In this document: piece after piece, positions 16,932-24,229 of the stretch | Numbering within the stretch: position 1 is the first letter of the stretch | How the letters are laid out: every line of letters begins with the position of its first letter | Assembly (NCBI GenBank): GCA_035764655.1 | Contig: DASTYU010000043.1 | Span: forward strand, 23,216-87,215 | Reading direction: 5' to 3' | DNA length: 64,000 bases | Source: DASTYU01 sp035764655 | GTDB taxonomy: Bacteria; Chloroflexota; Limnocylindria; Limnocylindrales; CSP1-4 | Program-made: the position numbers and the translations under genes | The notes under the pieces: model-generated | Told to the model about the DNA's origin: nothing | Database searches by the model: none | The model's input: the letters and a program-made list of their open reading frames with translations, nothing else

Positions 16932-17813
16932 ATGACGGCCGAGCCGACGACCCCGCCACCTGCCGCGGCGGCCCCGCGCGAGAAGACCGCGATCCCGAAG
17001 AACCCGGGCCGGCGCGATCTCGGCCTGAAGGCGACGCTGCTCTTCCCCGACCGCGACATCGTCGAGAAGTTCTACGTCCCGATCATCTACACGGCCTGCC
17101 GGACGTGCTACTCGGAGCAGGAGCCGGAGGTCATCTTCGAGCGCGCGCTGGCCGGCGACTTCGACCCGCTCAAGATGCAGAAGCTGATCAGCGGCGTGAT
17201 CGAGTCGGGCCACGGGTCGACGATCGAGCACGTCGTGTTCACGTTCGCGATCAGCGGCGTGTCACGGACCCTGTCGCACCAGCTCGTGCGCCACCGCGCG
17301 GGCGTGGCGTTCGACCAGCAGAGCCAGCGCTACGTCAAGTTCAAGGGCGCGGCCACGATGCTCCCGACGACGATCGCCGAAGGCGACGGGGACCTGCGCG
17401 ACCGGTACGAGTCGCAGGTGGACGGGGCACTGGGGTTGTACGGCGAGCTTGTCCAGGCCGGGGTGCCGGGCGAGGATGCGCGCTTCGTGTTCCCCAATGC
17501 GACGCGTACGAACCTGGTCATGACCACGAACCTGCGTGCGCTCATCCACATGTCCGGGCTGCGCCTGTGCACGATGGCCCAGTGGGAGATCCGCCGGCTG
17601 TTCCAGCTGATCCGCCACGAGATCTTCCAGGTGTCCCCGTTCCTGGGGTCGTTCCTCGCGCCGAAGTGCGTCCCCCTGGGTTACTGCGACGAGATGGGCA
17701 ACCGCGACCAGCACTGCCCCATCCGGCCGCACAAGGATCGCGTCCTGGAGGCGTGGGCCGAAAAGGCCGCGGCGGCGAAGGCCGCCGGCCGGGAGCTGCC
17801 GGTCACCTCGTAG
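16932..17813 (+). CDS. thyX: FAD-dependent thymidylate synthase ThyX
   Basis: Converts dUMP to dTMP with methylene-tetrahydrofolate, using FADH2 as reductant. 293 aa, longer than the usual 220-260 because of a 30-residue Pro/Ala N-terminal extension. The ThyX signature is at residues 120-133, RHRAGVAFDQQSQR: RHR and the S-Q-R that bind dUMP are present, but the motif is one residue longer than the common RHRxxSxxxQSQR and the first Ser is Val/Ala. LRALIHMSGLRLCTMAQWEIR is the expected downstream substrate loop (about 201-221). It stands alone between the signalling operon and a convergent nucleoside phosphorylase. Confidence 0.93.
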   Translation: MTAEPTTPPPAAAAPREKTAIPKNPGRRDLGLKATLLFPDRDIVEKFYVPIIYTACRTCYSEQEPEVIFERALAGDFDPLKMQKLISGVIESGHGSTIEHVVFTFAISGVSRTLSHQLVRHRAGVAFDQQSQRYVKFKGAATMLPTTIAEGDGDLRDRYESQVDGALGLYGELVQAGVPGEDARFVFPNATRTNLVMTTNLRALIHMSGLRLCTMAQWEIRRLFQLIRHEIFQVSPFLGSFLAPKCVPLGYCDEMGNRDQHCPIRPHKDRVLEAWAEKAAAAKAAGRELPVTS

Positions 17814-17830
17814 CCTCGGTCGGCTGCGAG
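17807..17830 (+). terminator. Hairpin overlapping the thyX stop codon
   Basis: CTCGTAGCC and GGCTGCGAG pair over 9 bp with one G-U wobble around TCGGTC. The TAG stop lies in the left arm. No U-run follows, so it would be an L-shaped terminator or stabilising hairpin. Confidence 0.45.
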
Positions 17831-17973
17831 TCGCCATCCTGTTCGCCGCCGATAACCGCGGCTTGTCAGATTTCCACGAACGTGCATGCCCACTCGGCAC
17901 GGGACGACGTTCGGGCTCTCTGGCGTGCGTGGTGGTGCGATTTCGATAAGCATCGCTGATCGACCACGGCAGG

Positions 17974-18837
17974 TCAGGCCGCGGGAAGGTCCGCGAGGAA
18001 TCGCCTGATCACGCGCGCGAGGCGCGGGCCGGCCTCGGCGCCCGCGGCCAGCACCTCCTCGTGGGTGAGCACCTCGCCCGTGTAACCGGCGCCCGCGTTC
18101 GTCACGAGTGACACGCCGCACACCTTGAGACCCGCCCAGCGGGCGGCAATGCACTCCAGCACGGTCGACATGCCGACCGCGTCCGCCCCGAGCGTGTGGA
18201 GCACGCGGACCTCGGACGGGGTCTCGTACTGGGGCCCCGTCAGGCCCGCGTAGACCCCCTCGGTGAGGTCGACCTCCTCGGCGCGCCCGGCCGACTTCAG
18301 GCGGTCACGAAGGTCGGGATCCCACGCGTCGGTCAGATCCGGGAAGCGCGGCCCGATCCCGTCCGCGTTCGGGCCGAGCAACGGGGTGCGCGCGGTGAAG
18401 TTCACGTGATCGGCGATCACCATCAGGGTCCCGGGCCCGAAATCGCGGTTGATGCCGCCGGCGGCGTTCGTGAGCACGACCAGCCGCGCACCGAGCCGCT
18501 GGAACAGGAGCACCGGCTGAACGACCAACCCCGGGTCGTTGCCTTCGTACAGGTGGAAGCGGCCCTGGAGCATGACCACCGGCGTCCGGCCGATCCGGCC
18601 AAGCAGCAAACGGCCGACGTGGCCGGGCGCCGTCGCGGCGGGCCAGCCCGGCAGGTCCTCGAAGGGGATCGCCACGGCGTCTTCCACATCGTCGGCGAGG
18701 CCTCCGAGCCCCGACCCGAGCACGACGCCCGCGACGGGCCGAAGGTCGGTCCGCGCGCGAACCGCGGCTTCGAGGGCGTCGAGACGGGCGGGCTGCTCGG
18801 AGGGTGGGATGGGCCGGCCGGGATCATCCGCGGGCAT
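17974..18837 (-). CDS. punA: Purine nucleoside phosphorylase (trimeric type)
   Basis: Phosphorolysis of inosine/guanosine for purine salvage. 287 aa as expected for the trimeric PNP/MTAP family. Motifs: GVVLGSGLGGLAD (phosphate-binding glycine loop, about 38-50), QGRFHLYEG (about 88-96), LTNAAGGIN (about 118-126), and GADAVGMSTVLECIAA (about 215-230), with the canonical Pro after Val replaced by Leu. The Asn of SLVTNAGAG fits guanine/hypoxanthine specificity rather than MTAP. GGAGG is 5 nt before the ATG, which fixes the start against longer options. Upstream lies a 745-bp gap with DnaA-box-like sites. Confidence 0.9.
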   Translation of the reverse strand: MPADDPGRPIPPSEQPARLDALEAAVRARTDLRPVAGVVLGSGLGGLADDVEDAVAIPFEDLPGWPAATAPGHVGRLLLGRIGRTPVVMLQGRFHLYEGNDPGLVVQPVLLFQRLGARLVVLTNAAGGINRDFGPGTLMVIADHVNFTARTPLLGPNADGIGPRFPDLTDAWDPDLRDRLKSAGRAEEVDLTEGVYAGLTGPQYETPSEVRVLHTLGADAVGMSTVLECIAARWAGLKVCGVSLVTNAGAGYTGEVLTHEEVLAAGAEAGPRLARVIRRFLADLPAA

Positions 18838-19113
18838 GCGGGCCTCCAGGAACGCGTCCAGGGGGTAGACGGCCGAGGCCCGCGGAGCTTCGATCGCCCG
18901 ACGGAAGTACCGACACCGGGATGCCGGTCGCGTCCCGTCGGGCGAACGCCCGCGGTCGGCCGTGGTCAGACAGCCGCACGAAGGCGGGCAACGAAGCGCC
19001 CGAAGCGACCGGCGATGGAGCGAAGAGCCTTGATGTGATCTCAGTCCTTCGTTCCTGCAGGCCCCTTCGGGCAAGACGTACGGTACGGGCGGCCCGGTGG
19101 ACGGTCAACGCGG

Positions 19114-19190
19114 TTATCCACGAACTTGGGCCGAGGCCGCCAACCGGTATCCACGAACTTGTGAACCGCTGTGGAAAAGCCTGTGGACGG
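19114..19190. other. Cluster of DnaA-box-like nonamers with 14-bp direct repeat
   Basis: Forward sites TTATCCACG (19114-19122) and GTATCCACG (19147-19155) and reverse sites TGTGGAAAA (19170-19178) and TGTGGACGG (19182-19190) compare with TTATNCACA at 8, 7, 8 and 6 of 9 positions. TATCCACGAACTTG is repeated exactly at 19115-19128 and 19148-19161, 33 bp apart, close to three helical turns. No dnaA, dnaN or rpmH gene lies in the window, so origin function is unproven; DnaA titration or regulation is an alternative. Confidence 0.45.
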
Positions 19191-19312
19191 ACCGGCGCGT
19201 GCGCTTCGGTGGCGTCTTCGCGGTGGATTCGGCCGGCGCCGCCGCCGACGCCGGGGCCGACGCCGCCGCGTTCATGGTCGGCCCACCGCCCCCACTCGTG
19301 CTCCGGGCGCTA

Positions 19313-19326
19313 CGGAGCGCGCTCCG
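19313..19326. repeat. Perfect 14-bp palindrome
   Basis: CGGAGCGCGCTCCG is fully self-complementary and lies 6 bp before the hairpin at 19333. Function unknown; a GC-rich palindrome in this genome may also be chance. Confidence 0.4.
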
Positions 19327-19332
19327 CTGTCC

Positions 19333-19352
19333 CGAGCGTCGCTTGACGCTCG
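19333..19352. repeat. Hairpin with 8-bp arms and GCTT loop
   Basis: CGAGCGTC and GACGCTCG are perfect complements around GCTT. It could terminate transcription entering the gap or serve as a protein-binding dyad. Confidence 0.45.
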
Positions 19353-19552
19353 AGTCAGCGCACGCATTCGTGCCGCGTGCGAGGTGGGATCGACAACGGG
19401 TCACCACGCGGCGCCCGAAGGCGGCCCTTTCGCTGCGTAAGGATTCCTCCTCGCACGCAGCATCGTCGGGATTCGTAGCGAGATGCGCAAGGCGTCGGCG
19501 CGCCACGTCCGGTTCCGTCCCTGATTGCCCGGGCACGCATGGGCGCGATATT

Positions 19553-19566
19553 CGGTTCGCGAACCG
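19553..19566. repeat. Perfect 14-bp palindrome near the moaA 3' end
   Basis: CGGTTCGCGAACCG is fully self-complementary and 3 bp from the hairpin that overlaps the moaA stop. It may act as a second terminator stem or a binding site. Confidence 0.4.
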
Positions 19567-19569
19567 GTC

Positions 19570-19588
19570 GGGTAGCCGCCGGCTACCC
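19570..19588 (-). terminator. Hairpin at the moaA stop codon
   Basis: GGGTAGCC and GGCTACCC pair perfectly over 8 bp around a 3-nt loop, and the moaA stop codon (TAG on the minus strand) is inside the stem. No U-tract. Probable 3'-end stem of the moaA message. Confidence 0.5.
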
Positions 19589-20638
19589 GCCCATCGCGAA
19601 CATCTCGATCTTCGGCAGGTCGCTCGTCGCCCGCGAGCGCAGCTCCGAATAGCGGTCGTCGCGCCGCTCCCAGATCGAGGTCAGGAACGCCCGCAGTGCC
19701 TCGTCCGAGGGGTCGCCGCGGACCTGGCCGCGCACGTCATGCCCGCGGACGGCGAACAGGCAGGTGTAGAGCATGCCCTCGGCCGAAATGCGCGCCCGGG
19801 TGCAGTCCCCGCAGAACGGGCGGGTCACCGACGAGATGATCCCGATCTCGCCCCCGCCGTCGACGTACCGCCAGCGCTCGGCCACCTCGCCGCGATATGC
19901 CGCGCCGATCGGCTGGATCGGCCACGCCCCGTCGACGGTCGCCGCCAGCTCTGCCGCCGGCACGACCTCCTCGAGGCGCCAGCCGTTCGAGTGCCCGACG
20001 TCCATGTACTCGATGAAGCGCAGGGTTACCCCCGTGTCACGGGCCCACCGGGCCATCGGCAGGACGCTTGCCTCGTTGACGCCGCGGCGCACGACCATGT
20101 TGACCTTGACCGGGTCGAGTCCCGCTTCGAGCGCCGCGTCGATCCCGTCGAGCACCCGCGCCACCGGGAAGTCGATCCCGTTCATCGCCCCGAACACCGC
20201 GTCGTCGAGCGAGTCGAGACTCACCGTGACCCGGGTCAGTCCGGCATCGGCCAGGGGCCGAGCCAGCGCGCGCAGCGCGGACCCGTTCGTGGTCAGCGTG
20301 AGGTCGAGCGCTTCGCCGCCCGGTTGGCGCAGCGCCGCGAGCATCCCGATGAGCGCGGGCAGGTTCCGTCGCACGAGCGGCTCACCGCCGGTGATCCGCA
20401 GCTTCTCGACGCCGAGCTCGACGAACGCCCGCGCCACGCGCTCGATCTCCTCGAACGTGAGGATCTGGTCGTGCGGCAGGAACGCGTAGTCGCGCCCGAA
20501 GACCTCCTTCGGCATGCAGTACGTGCAGCGGAAGTTGCAACGATCGGTCACGGAGATGCGCAGGTCGTGCACGGGCCGGCCGAGGAGGTCCCGGGGCCGG
20601 GCGGCGCCGTGGGCGCGCGGTTCGAGCGTGGCCGTCAT
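19583..20638 (-). CDS. moaA: GTP 3',8-cyclase MoaA (molybdenum cofactor synthesis)
   Basis: Radical-SAM enzyme for the first step of molybdopterin synthesis. 351 aa. The SAM cluster cysteines are Cys34, Cys38 and Cys41 in TDRCNFRCTYC. ITGGEPLVRRNL, TLTTNGSAL and SLDSLDDAVFGAMNG follow in order. The C-terminal 4Fe-4S cluster is CGDCTRARISAEGMLYTC, and the protein ends in Gly-Gly, the diagnostic MoaA tail needed for activity. The ATG at 20638 follows TACGAT by 9 nt with no ribosome-binding site. No other Moco gene is in the window. Confidence 0.95.
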   Translation of the reverse strand: MTATLEPRAHGAARPRDLLGRPVHDLRISVTDRCNFRCTYCMPKEVFGRDYAFLPHDQILTFEEIERVARAFVELGVEKLRITGGEPLVRRNLPALIGMLAALRQPGGEALDLTLTTNGSALRALARPLADAGLTRVTVSLDSLDDAVFGAMNGIDFPVARVLDGIDAALEAGLDPVKVNMVVRRGVNEASVLPMARWARDTGVTLRFIEYMDVGHSNGWRLEEVVPAAELAATVDGAWPIQPIGAAYRGEVAERWRYVDGGGEIGIISSVTRPFCGDCTRARISAEGMLYTCLFAVRGHDVRGQVRGDPSDEALRAFLTSIWERRDDRYSELRSRATSDLPKIEMFAMGG

Positions 20639-20647
20639 GAGACGCTC

Positions 20648-20653
20648 ATCGTA
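20648..20653 (-). promoter_or_regulatory. TACGAT -10 element for moaA
   Basis: TACGAT ends 9 nt before the ATG. The same hexamer is used by the NUDIX operon and the gene at 37130. No -35 match is seen. Confidence 0.45.
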
Positions 20654-20697
20654 GCCCCGCGACCCTGGATCGTCGCGGTGCGGCAGGGCACCGATTC

Positions 20698-20731
20698 GGG
20701 ACCCGGTGGTGCGGCGGTACCACCGGGTTCC
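20698..20731. promoter_or_regulatory. Strong inverted repeat between moaA and the coiled-coil gene
   Basis: ACCCGGTGGT (20701-20710) and ACCACCGGGT (20719-20728) are perfect complements around an 8-nt centre, and flanking bases extend pairing to about 13 bp with one G-U. On the minus strand it contains GGTGGTACCGC, which looks like the core of the T-box sequence, but no stem I or specifier region fits in the space. A shared operator of the two divergent genes is more likely. Confidence 0.45.
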
Positions 20732-20839
20732 ACTGCTGGTACCTCTAGCGGACTCCACCACACCATCCACGGCTGGCAGCATGCGGCCACGCCCTGGACA
20801 CCCGACCACCCCGTCCACGTCACCAGAGGACCCCGACGC

Positions 20840-22324
20840 ATGGCCACGACTGATGCCCGGCCCGGTTTCAAGCTCCCGTGGGGCTCCGACCGGTCCGAGT
20901 CCGACTCGAACGACGCCGCAGCGTCGCCGCCGGGCACGACCGACGAGCCCGCTGCCACCGTGGAGCACACCGATGCAGCCGCCCCGGATCTCGTCGTGAA
21001 CGAGATCACGCCCGAAGCGCACGCCCAGTCCGACCCATGGCGACTGGCCGATCAGCCTGCCGCCGTTGCGGAGCCGGCGCCCAGGCGGAAGCCGAACAAG
21101 CTGATGGCCGACCTCACGCGGGCCATGCAAACGGCCGCCGAGTCCGCCCGCGACGAGTCGCTCACACGGCTGCAGACCGAAGCGAAGACATATATCGAGA
21201 CGGTCCACACGCGCTCTGCGACCGAGGCCGAGCAACTCCGCCAGACCGCCGATTCCGACATCGCCGGCATCCGCGAGTGGTCGAAGAACGAGATCGCCCG
21301 GATCCGCGACGAGACCGACCAGAAGGTCACCGACCGCAAGGCCCGGCTCGAGTCCGACATCGAGGCCCATGCCGGTCGCATCGAGCGCCGCATCGAGGGC
21401 GTCCAGCGCCACGTCGCATGGTTCGAGGGCGAGATGGCCGGCTTCTTCGAGCGTCTGCTCGCCGAAGAGGATCCGACCAGGCTCGCGTCGATGGCCGAAA
21501 ACCTGCCCGAGCCCCCGACGTTCGACGACTTCGAGAGCCTGCCCGAGCCGCCCGCTCCCCCGCCCGTCGAGCCGACGGTCGAGGTCGCGGCCGAAGCCGA
21601 CGGCGAGGCATTCGCCGGAGAATCCGTCGGCGAGACTTCCGAGGAGGTTCCGGCCGAGGCGCCGGTCGCCGAATACGGTGAGCCGACCGCCGAAGGGTAT
21701 GCCGAGACAACCCCGGAGCATGCCGAGAACCCGGAGGAAGCATTTGCGGCGATCCAGGCGGCCGCCGAGGCCGCCGCAGCCGCGGAGACGACCGGCGAAC
21801 CTGGCCTCGGCGAAGCGCAGCCCGATGAGCAGGCCGAGCCCGTGCACGATGCGCCGGCCGGCGACGACACCGATCCGCGCCTGGCTGCCCTCGGCTTCGA
21901 CGGCGACGGTTCGTTCGACGCGCCCGCCGGCGATGGCGAGACCGACCACGCCGAAGGCGCAGGGCCGGTCGAGGAGATTCCGACGATCGCGGACGACGCG
22001 CTGGCCGCTCGCCTCGCCGGGCTCGTCCCGGGCGAGGGCGAGACCGCCGATGCCGACCAGCGCACGACGCGCGTCGTCGTGACCGGGCTGGTCAGCGTGG
22101 CAAGCATCGCGAGCTTCAAGCGCAGCCTCGGGAAGATCGACGGCGTCGCTTCGGTCGGCGTCTCGTCCGGCCCGGACGGCGAGTTCGTCTTCGCCGTGGG
22201 GCACGGAGCCGCGATCGACCTTCCGGGCGCCGTCACGAGCCTGCCGGGCTTCGCCGCCCAGGTGACGTCCGTCACCGACGACACGATCTCGGTCGCCGCG
22301 CGCGATCCCGAGACCGAGTCCTGA
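20840..22324 (+). CDS. Acidic coiled-coil protein with conserved C-terminal alpha/beta domain, function unknown
   Basis: A 494-aa soluble protein, not a family I can name. Residues 1-85 are Ser/Asp/Ala-rich and disordered. Residues about 90-210 form a long charged helix predicted to coil (LQTEAKTYIETVHTRSATEA and the following Arg/Glu heptads). Residues 215-400 are a highly acidic Pro/Glu/Ala linker. The last 85 residues (from RVVVTGLVSVASIASFKRSL) look like a compact beta-alpha-beta, ferredoxin-like fold ending in VAARDPETES. AGAGGA lies upstream of the ATG at a long spacing. The CpaE-like ATPase starts 34 bp downstream, so this is probably its cargo or adaptor. Coiled coil plus ParA-type ATPase suggests a positioning role; this is inference. 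Confidence 0.75.
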   Translation: MATTDARPGFKLPWGSDRSESDSNDAAASPPGTTDEPAATVEHTDAAAPDLVVNEITPEAHAQSDPWRLADQPAAVAEPAPRRKPNKLMADLTRAMQTAAESARDESLTRLQTEAKTYIETVHTRSATEAEQLRQTADSDIAGIREWSKNEIARIRDETDQKVTDRKARLESDIEAHAGRIERRIEGVQRHVAWFEGEMAGFFERLLAEEDPTRLASMAENLPEPPTFDDFESLPEPPAPPPVEPTVEVAAEADGEAFAGESVGETSEEVPAEAPVAEYGEPTAEGYAETTPEHAENPEEAFAAIQAAAEAAAAAETTGEPGLGEAQPDEQAEPVHDAPAGDDTDPRLAALGFDGDGSFDAPAGDGETDHAEGAGPVEEIPTIADDALAARLAGLVPGEGETADADQRTTRVVVTGLVSVASIASFKRSLGKIDGVASVGVSSGPDGEFVFAVGHGAAIDLPGAVTSLPGFAAQVTSVTDDTISVAARDPETES

Positions 22325-22358
22325 TCATCCGGCATCCATAACCGCGAGGGAGCGACAC

Positions 22359-23588
22359 GTGCCTCGTCCCGCCATTGCCATCGCGCTCCCGACGGCCGAG
22401 GCCGGGCCCGTCGCACACGAGCTCCGCGAGGCCGGGTTCGAACCGATCACGGTCACCCGACCGGAACAGCTCGAGGCGGTCCTGTTCGAGCGGCGTGACG
22501 TCGCGGTCGCGATCATCGACGGTGAGACCGACTTCGACGAGTCGCTCGAGTACTACTCCGTCCTCCACGACGAGGACCGCGCGGTCGCCACGCTCATGGT
22601 CGTGTCGCAGCGCGCCCTGGACCGGCTCAGCGCGCACAACGCCGGCGACGACGACGAGTACCTCACCCGCCCCTACTCTGCGGAATCGGTTCGCTGGCGC
22701 GTCGAGGCCATGTGCATCCGGAGCCACACCATCGACGATGGCAGCGGCCCGATCCTGCTCGGCAACGACACGCTCGACCCCGACCTGTGGGGCCAGCGCG
22801 CTACCGTCATCACGATCTTCAACCCGAAGGGCGGCGTCGGGAAGACGACCATCGCCACCAACCTGGCCGCCGCGCTGCAGATCCGCAAGGCCAAGCAGGT
22901 CCTGCTGGTCGACGCCGACACGGTGACCGGCCACGTGGCGGTCTCGCTCGGCCTGGAGCACGTCCAGACGGTCGTGGACAGCTGGAGCGACCTCATGGAG
23001 GGCGAGGCCATCCCGTCCTTCGCCGACCTGGCCTCGGCACACACCACGGGCATGCGCGTGGTCGCATTGACGGCGACGCCGCTCCACATCGATGCGCTCG
23101 AGCCCGAGCGCGTGGCCGACGCCATCACCGCGGTCCGCCGCGGCTACGACTTCGTGGTCGTCGATCTGCACCCGTCGTACAGCCCGCTCAACCGTGCGAT
23201 CTTCGATCGCTCCGACAAGATTCTCGTGCCGGTCACGCCGGACGTCCCGGCCCTGCGCGCCGCCGTCCAGATGCGCGACGTGGCCAGCGAGCTGGGCATC
23301 CGCGACCGCCTGGCGATGATCGTCAACCGCGCCAACAGCGGGGTCTCGGTCGCCGACATGGAGCGCACCGTCGGCATGCCGGCGATGGCCCAGATCCGCT
23401 CCGGCGGCCTGCTCTTCGTGCATGCCGCGAACGCCGGGCGGACGGTCAGCGAGATGTACCCGCGCGAGAAGATCACCGAGGACTTCGACGCCCTCGCCGA
23501 CCGGGTGCTTGGCGTGCCGCTCGCGGCACCCGCCCTCAAGACCGGCTTCCGGCTCTTCTCGCGCTCGAAGGCACCGGCCCAGGTCTAG
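22359..23588 (+). CDS. CpaE/MinD-like ParA-superfamily ATPase with N-terminal receiver-like domain
   Basis: A 409-aa protein. Residues 1-115 fold like a response-regulator receiver but lack a convincing phospho-acceptor site (AIIDGETDFDE and EYLTRPY are the remnants). The ATPase has the deviant Walker A KGGVGKTT (Lys157 and Lys162), LLVDADTVTGHVAVSLGL as switch I/A' and DFVVVDLHPSYSPLNRAIFD as Walker B region. This architecture is that of CpaE/TadZ, which localises Flp pili, yet no pilus gene is nearby. The start is GTG with GAGGGAG upstream. Its TAG stop overlaps the TAG of the convergent HAD gene through the shared CTAG. Confidence 0.87.
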   Translation: MPRPAIAIALPTAEAGPVAHELREAGFEPITVTRPEQLEAVLFERRDVAVAIIDGETDFDESLEYYSVLHDEDRAVATLMVVSQRALDRLSAHNAGDDDEYLTRPYSAESVRWRVEAMCIRSHTIDDGSGPILLGNDTLDPDLWGQRATVITIFNPKGGVGKTTIATNLAAALQIRKAKQVLLVDADTVTGHVAVSLGLEHVQTVVDSWSDLMEGEAIPSFADLASAHTTGMRVVALTATPLHIDALEPERVADAITAVRRGYDFVVVDLHPSYSPLNRAIFDRSDKILVPVTPDVPALRAAVQMRDVASELGIRDRLAMIVNRANSGVSVADMERTVGMPAMAQIRSGGLLFVHAANAGRTVSEMYPREKITEDFDALADRVLGVPLAAPALKTGFRLFSRSKAPAQV

Positions 23589-24229
23589 AGGCGCGCCAGC
23601 GCTTCGGGCAGTTCGGCCAGCGTCTCGACGCAGATCGCGGCTTCCGGCGGGTTCAACCGCCCAGCCTGGATCAGCGCCCACGGACCGCGCCGCACGAACA
23701 CCGCCACCATTCCCGCCGCCGCAGCCGGCCGAACGTCGTTGTCCAGCCGATCGCCGACGTAGGCAACCTCGCCCGGATCGAGGCCGAGCTCGCCGGCCAC
23801 GCGCACGAAGAACGCGGGATCGGGCTTGGCCACGCCCCATGTCGCCGACGACGAGGCGATCGCCAGCGGCACTGGCAATCCCTGGAGCAGCGCATCTGTC
23901 GTCGCGGGCTGGTTGCCGACGATCCCGACCCGGTAGCCCGCCGCGTGGAGGGTCTGCAGGCACGGCTCGGCATCCGGGTAGAAGTCGGCCGGCCCCAGCG
24001 GGTCGGCGCGCCCGGCGGCGCGCCGCCGCTCCCACTCGGCGCCGACGTCGATTCCGGGGCGGACGATGTCGAACACCGCGCGATGGTCGCCGCCAAGCGC
24101 GATCACGGCACCCAGCGTCGCCAGGAACGTGAGCCGCGGAACGCGGAGCCAGTCGGCCCAGTCGGTCCAGATGCGCGTCTCGTCGACGAGCGTCTCGCCG
24201 ACATCGAAGACGACGGCCCTGACGCCTAT
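23585..24229 (-). CDS. HAD-superfamily hydrolase, start codon not canonical
   Basis: About 214 aa. Motif I is VFDVGETL near the N-terminus (DxG variant in place of DxD, with the nucleophile Asp kept), motif II VGNQPAT, motif III Lys in GVAKPDP, and motif IV VGDRLDNDV. It is probably a small-molecule phosphatase (phosphoglycolate/haloacid type). There is no ATG, GTG or TTG between the upstream gene's stop and motif I: the nearest candidates are ATA at 24229, overlapping the TAG stop as ATAG, or CTG at 24247. I use 24229 provisionally. A non-standard start, programmed coupling or a sequence error are all possible. It is the last gene of the acsA, unknown, HAD run. Confidence 0.8.
   Translation of the reverse strand: MGVRAVVFDVGETLVDETRIWTDWADWLRVPRLTFLATLGAVIALGGDHRAVFDIVRPGIDVGAEWERRRAAGRADPLGPADFYPDAEPCLQTLHAAGYRVGIVGNQPATTDALLQGLPVPLAIASSSATWGVAKPDPAFFVRVAGELGLDPGEVAYVGDRLDNDVRPAAAAGMVAVFVRRGPWALIQAGRLNPPEAAICVETLAELPEALARL

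Larger units (their letters stand above)
18838..19582. other. 745-bp gap without a supportable gene, rich in symmetric sequence
   Basis: Between the PNP start and the moaA stop I find no ORF with credible protein character on either strand. The stretch holds a cluster of DnaA-box-like sites (19114-19190) with a 14-bp direct repeat, a 14-bp perfect palindrome CGGAGCGCGCTCCG (19313-19326), a hairpin (19333-19352), another 14-bp palindrome CGGTTCGCGAACCG (19553-19566) and the moaA terminator-like hairpin (19570-19588). I see no tRNA T-loop or other known RNA. Confidence 0.6.

Noticed and set aside
18838..19582. Small genes in the PNP-moaA gap (up to 180 codons on plus, 140 on minus)
   Set aside because: Composition is Arg/Pro/Ser-biased, no ribosome-binding site, and the frames cross several perfect palindromes; no family resemblance (in particular no ribosomal protein L34 near the DnaA-like boxes).
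20640..20839. T-box or molybdenum-cofactor riboswitch in front of moaA
   Set aside because: Only the T-box-like core is present; there is no room for stem I and specifier loop before the divergent gene, and a -10 9 nt before moaA argues for a leaderless message. Kept only as a dyad.
19097..22324. A 1075-codon open frame on the plus strand across moaA
   Set aside because: Only its last 494 codons (from 20840) look like protein; the first part is antisense to moaA, whose motifs are unmistakable. High GC removes stops from shadow frames.
22430..22445. GGGTTCGAACC-like tRNA T-loop sequence
   Set aside because: It lies inside the CpaE-like coding sequence and no acceptor or anticodon stems can be formed around it. 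Similar hits at 6645 and 58850 also fail.
20840..23588. Tad/Flp pilus locus
   Set aside because: Apart from the CpaE-like ATPase, no prepilin, CpaA/B/C/F or TadB/C gene is present on either side.
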